Shown: one piece after another, positions 61,281 to 64,000 of the stretch | Layout of the letters: the number at the start of each line of letters is the position of its first letter | How positions within the stretch are numbered: position 1 is the first letter of the stretch | Assembly: GCA_947494805.1 (NCBI GenBank) | Contig: CANLWK010000007.1 | Span: 62,001 to 126,000, forward strand | Direction: 5' to 3' | From: an uncultured Croceitalea sp. | Lineage (GTDB): Bacteria > Bacteroidota > Bacteroidia > Flavobacteriales > Flavobacteriaceae | Length of the DNA: 64,000 nucleotides | The notes under the pieces: generated by a model | Told to the model about the DNA's origin: nothing | What the model saw: only the letters and a program-made list of their open reading frames with translations | Databases searched by the model: none | Translations under genes and position numbers: made by a program

Positions 61281-62625
61281 CTTGAAAGGGTAAAATCCAA
61301 AATTTGTGCTCAAATGATTCTCTTATTTGTGTTAGGTCGGTTTTGGGGTCAATAAAAGTTTGACTAAGCCTACCGTTCAAGGCAACCTGACAGTCTACAA
61401 AAACAGCTATATTCTTAATCCCTTTGGCCCGATAAGTTTCTGCCAAGAAGTGGGCGTATTCCAAAATAAAATCAGGCTGAAAGCTCATCTGTTTTTCTTG
61501 AAATGGAGTCAGATACACGGTGTTGTCCACATAAAACTCGCGCTCCGCATCTTTATCAACAATTCTGAACTGGGCATAGCCAGACTTTTCCATAAGCATT
61601 ACGCGCCATGAGAAACGATAGCCTTCTTCTGTCCAAAACAATTCACCGGGATAGGCCAAATACCGCCAGGGAAATAGTAATTGAATCGTAAAAAACAATG
61701 AAAGCAGTCCATGTTTCAAGGAGTTGAACACTGTTTTATTGGGAAGCAAAGCAACATTGTTGTCAAATATGTTCTTATTGATTTTAAGCCATTTGGAAAG
61801 AGTGCCCAAAACTTTGTGGTGCAAGCCTGAATCAAAGAATATCAATGCCGATACTATCATGATGTAGGGGAACATTCCAATGGGAAAGAGTACCCTTGTC
61901 AACACATGAAAAACTACCACCAAACCAAAAGCAAACCAACGTGTTGGTCGGTAAAGCAGCAAAAAGGGAATGAACAGATCATAACCCGCCCCAACCCAGC
62001 TAAAGGTATAATGCACCCATTCTTTGCCCAGTACATCGCCTATCAAAGGAATATCAAATTTTGAAGGCAACCAAATCTTAAGCGGCATGGCATCAACCAA
62101 CCAATCAGAGTTCAATTTTGCCAGACCCGCATATATATAGACCAAGGCCAACAACAGTTTTACTGCGTCAACATTCCATTGAGGAATACGTTGAAATCTT
62201 TTCTTCTCATTTTGCCTGGCATCAATGGAATAATAGGCATTTGCCGGTAAAAAAATCAATAGGAACGATAAGAGGCTTATAAAGTAATAATGGTTCAGAT
62301 ACGTGGTCTTGTCCATCAATTCAATATAGGTGAAGGAGATAAAAAATGTGATAATGGCCAATCGATATTTAAACCCAACTGCGACAGCGAGCGCCGCTAT
62401 ACCACAAATAGCAAAAAGAAGGTAGGTCCAGTTGCCAATGGGTTTCACCCATTCAAAACCATAGTATGAAAAATGAAAATCAGGTGTCAGGTATAACTTC
62501 TCAATCCAGCCGTAAGACCAAAAACGGACGATACTGGTGAACATCATGAGACCGAACAAAATGCGAAAGACCGCCAAAGGGGCGGCCTCAATACTTTTAT
62601 TCAGGTATGTACCTACTTTTGACAT
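61261..62625 (-). CDS. HTTM-domain membrane protein (vitamin K-dependent gamma-carboxylase-like)
   Basis: A 454-residue inner-membrane protein related to the HTTM family, the membrane part shared with vitamin K-dependent gamma-glutamyl carboxylase. About nine hydrophobic segments occupy residues 15-310, including DKTTYLNHYYFISLLSFLL with the His-Tyr-Tyr of the family near residues 110-125, and VDAVKLLLALVYIYAGLAKLN. The C-terminal 140 residues are a soluble strand-rich domain (FRIVDKDAEREFYVDN). ATG follows directly on the stop codon of the imelysin gene, and the end overlaps the receptor gene. It may modify a protein or lipid of this system; this is inference. Confidence 0.88.
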   Translation of the reverse strand: MSKVGTYLNKSIEAAPLAVFRILFGLMMFTSIVRFWSYGWIEKLYLTPDFHFSYYGFEWVKPIGNWTYLLFAICGIAALAVAVGFKYRLAIITFFISFTYIELMDKTTYLNHYYFISLLSFLLIFLPANAYYSIDARQNEKKRFQRIPQWNVDAVKLLLALVYIYAGLAKLNSDWLVDAMPLKIWLPSKFDIPLIGDVLGKEWVHYTFSWVGAGYDLFIPFLLLYRPTRWFAFGLVVVFHVLTRVLFPIGMFPYIMIVSALIFFDSGLHHKVLGTLSKWLKINKNIFDNNVALLPNKTVFNSLKHGLLSLFFTIQLLFPWRYLAYPGELFWTEEGYRFSWRVMLMEKSGYAQFRIVDKDAEREFYVDNTVYLTPFQEKQMSFQPDFILEYAHFLAETYRAKGIKNIAVFVDCQVALNGRLSQTFIDPKTDLTQIRESFEHKFWILPFQDEIKGI

Positions 62626-63783
62626 TTAATCACCGTCGGCATCAACAAAATCGATACTGATACTCATGGCCGAGACCATATCCACTTTTAGAAGCGGCAC
62701 CAAACGTTGCACTTCATCATATGCTGATCTCATCGCTGTTGGTGGGTCATTATCCTCGATTTCTTCTTTAAATGTTGACAGGCCGTTCACGGCATCGCGA
62801 GCCACATCAATTTGGGTATTAATGAGCTGATCTAAACTTTCTCCATCCTTTAACGTATTCAAATCTTGTAGATAACTTACAAGACTTGAACCGCTCGCAC
62901 CTCCATTAAAGGCGGCGCCATTAAAAAAGTTCTGAAATGCATCAAGTGCCGCGACAAAAAGTTCTTTGCTCACATCTTCTTGATAATAGGCCTCAATTCT
63001 ATCGGGTAACGGGCTGCCACTGAATATCCCTAGGGGAATGCCCATTTTACCAGCCCTTAAAAACTTTTCGAAATAAAAAATGTAGTCGTTCACAAACAAA
63101 TCCACCGATGCCGTTGCAGAAGCGCCATCGTTGCTTATAAAGGTATCTCTATAATTGTCTTTCCACTCTTCAACCACAGTAGCGGTCAAAGAGGTCATGT
63201 TCCCCAGCACGTCATCCATATAGCTTAACACCTGACCCCCTCTTGTTTCATTTTGAAACACCGCTATTCTTGCGGTATCTGAAGATTCCCATCCATTCAA
63301 TAAATAATCAAATGCCGGAAAACCTTTAACCACCCTATTTGAAGGCAAGGTCAAATCATAGTTCTCGCCCGATAAAAAGTCCTCTATCAACTCTACATTG
63401 GTAGGGTAGCTGTTCATATTCAATCGAAAATCAATGTTTTCGGCAGGCCCAATCTCAAACATAGAAATACTTTGCCATGCAGTATATGCATTTAACCAAG
63501 CGGACCTTAGGGCTTGAAGGTTAATTTCGCTTTGATCTTGTGAAAAACTGTCAAAAGCCGTGTTCAGAAGCACAAGTTCAGCTTCAAATGCCTCATAGGC
63601 CGGTATGATAATATTATCGGCCCAATTGACCAGCATGGCATTACGGTCAAAGGTCACTGGGGTGCCATCATCATCAGTAACAGATATATCGTCATCGGTC
63701 ATCGGTGTTTCATCTGAACCATCAGAACTACACGCCCAAAGTACTAAGAACCCTACGATTAAGAAATACCAATATCTTTTCAT
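62626..63783 (-). CDS. Imelysin-like lipoprotein (M75 family), peptidase motif altered
   Basis: A 385-residue lipoprotein (lipobox LWAC, Cys18) followed by an acidic linker and an imelysin/insulin-cleaving-peptidase-like domain made of two helical repeats. Typical features are FEIGPAENIDFRLNMNSYP and the segment KGFPAFDYLLNG; the usual G-x-H-x-x-E here reads G-F-P-A-F-D, so the His and Glu are replaced. The protein is probably a binding protein and not a peptidase. Imelysins are known from iron-uptake settings (IrpA, EfeO). It is followed without any gap by the HTTM gene and then the receptor. A promoter lies in the 112 bp upstream. Confidence 0.88.
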   Translation of the reverse strand: MKRYWYFLIVGFLVLWACSSDGSDETPMTDDDISVTDDDGTPVTFDRNAMLVNWADNIIIPAYEAFEAELVLLNTAFDSFSQDQSEINLQALRSAWLNAYTAWQSISMFEIGPAENIDFRLNMNSYPTNVELIEDFLSGENYDLTLPSNRVVKGFPAFDYLLNGWESSDTARIAVFQNETRGGQVLSYMDDVLGNMTSLTATVVEEWKDNYRDTFISNDGASATASVDLFVNDYIFYFEKFLRAGKMGIPLGIFSGSPLPDRIEAYYQEDVSKELFVAALDAFQNFFNGAAFNGGASGSSLVSYLQDLNTLKDGESLDQLINTQIDVARDAVNGLSTFKEEIEDNDPPTAMRSAYDEVQRLVPLLKVDMVSAMSISIDFVDADGD

Positions 63784-63819
63784 GCAACTTTATTTTTATT
63801 TATTCTAAGTAAAGGTGTG

Positions 63820-63851
63820 CAAATATAAAAAAGAGCGGGTTCTCTTTTCAA
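63820..63851 (-). promoter_or_regulatory. Promoter of the imelysin-HTTM-receptor operon
   Basis: Minus-strand TTG (63851-63849, within TTTTTTG) and TATATTTG (63827-63820) have a 21-bp spacer, an exact Bacteroidota promoter. The spacer contains one arm of the terminator hairpin at 63829-63866. Confidence 0.75.
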
Positions 63852-63866
63852 AAAACCTGCTCTTTT
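63829..63866 (-). terminator. Intrinsic terminator of the right-edge gene
   Basis: A 13-bp stem with one G-T pair, AAAAGAGCGGGTT with AACCTGCTCTTTT. On the minus strand it is followed by TTTTTTATATTT and lies 30 bp after the stop of the partial gene. It overlaps the promoter of the next operon. Confidence 0.8.
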
Positions 63867-63895
63867 CTTATTAACATAACAATAACCGAAAACTT

Positions 63896-64000
63896 TTAAC
63901 TACCTGCTTGCGCAACCGTAAAATCAAATCGCTCGGCAATGGCTTCCGATAAGGAGTCAAGTGTGCTGAATTCAACATCCCAAAGGCCATTTGGGCCGTC
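63896..64000 (-). CDS. C-terminal fragment of an unidentified protein (right edge)
   Basis: On the minus strand the frame is open from the right edge to a TAA at 63898-63896, giving the last 34 residues: DGPNGLWDVEFSTLDSLSEA, then an IAERFDFT segment and VAQAGS. The gene precedes the imelysin operon in the same direction. In related flavobacteria a DUF4856 lipoprotein often stands before imelysin and would fit, but the fragment alone does not prove it. Confidence 0.6.
   Translation of the reverse strand, partial: DGPNGLWDVEFSTLDSLSEAIAERFDFTVAQAGS

Overview
The window is chromosomal DNA from a marine-type member of the Flavobacteriaceae (Bacteroidota), close in gene content to the Maribacter/Zobellia/Arenibacter group; the genus is an inference. 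Supporting signs are a gliding-motility-type (CHU_C, type IX secretion type B) C-terminal domain on a giant SprB-repeat protein, a TonB-dependent receptor with an N-terminal carboxypeptidase-regulatory-like domain, the Bacteroidota families DUF5606 and DUF349, lack of strong Shine-Dalgarno sequences, and repeated matches to the Bacteroidota promoter pattern TTG-N19-22-TAnnTTTG. No rRNA, tRNA, CRISPR array, phage or insertion sequence was seen.

Layout. 1-6713: the end of a class-III aminotransferase, a TPR protein, two tandem DUF368 (PopT-type undecaprenyl-phosphate translocase) genes, aroE and a DUF349 coiled protein. 6733-9959: a small secreted-hydrolase group (alpha/beta esterase, SGNH hydrolase, GH20 beta-hexosaminidase). 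10188-11671 (minus): ruvX, def, DUF5606. 11769-20095: dapD followed by a glycosyltransferase block (GT9, two paralogous GT2 genes flanking three GT4-like genes) with a membrane-anchored methyltransferase, which looks like an LPS core/outer glycan locus. 19529-22565: a divergent YrdC-like gene, a CCA-adding-type nucleotidyltransferase and heme A synthase. 23054-25876: a PRiA4_ORF3-like protein, a YejK/NdpA nucleoid-associated protein and, on the other strand, an unrecognised protein in which I see kinase-like motifs. 26134-41866: two secreted paralogues sharing a roughly 690-residue N-terminal module; the first is a 4103-residue SprB-repeat protein with a type IX sorting domain, the second is 1073 residues without it.

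41959-49688: an ABC exporter pair, uvrB, hsp20, a TerB-like protein, a small periplasmic protein, sucC and a Lon-substrate-binding-domain protein. 49841-56031: lysA, a secreted thioredoxin, a serine hydrolase with a secreted ankyrin protein, and a LytS/LytTR two-component pair. 56039-64000 (minus): a DUF819 transporter, guaB, and an operon running from the right edge (partial gene, imelysin-like lipoprotein, HTTM/gamma-carboxylase-like membrane protein, TonB-dependent receptor).

How the genes work together. PopT-type carrier recycling, aroE, dapD, lysA and the glycosyltransferases serve envelope and amino-acid synthesis. The giant secreted pair is probably the cell-surface adhesion or matrix layer. 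The least understood sets are the imelysin-HTTM-receptor operon, the kinase-like gene beside yejK, and the paired giant proteins.
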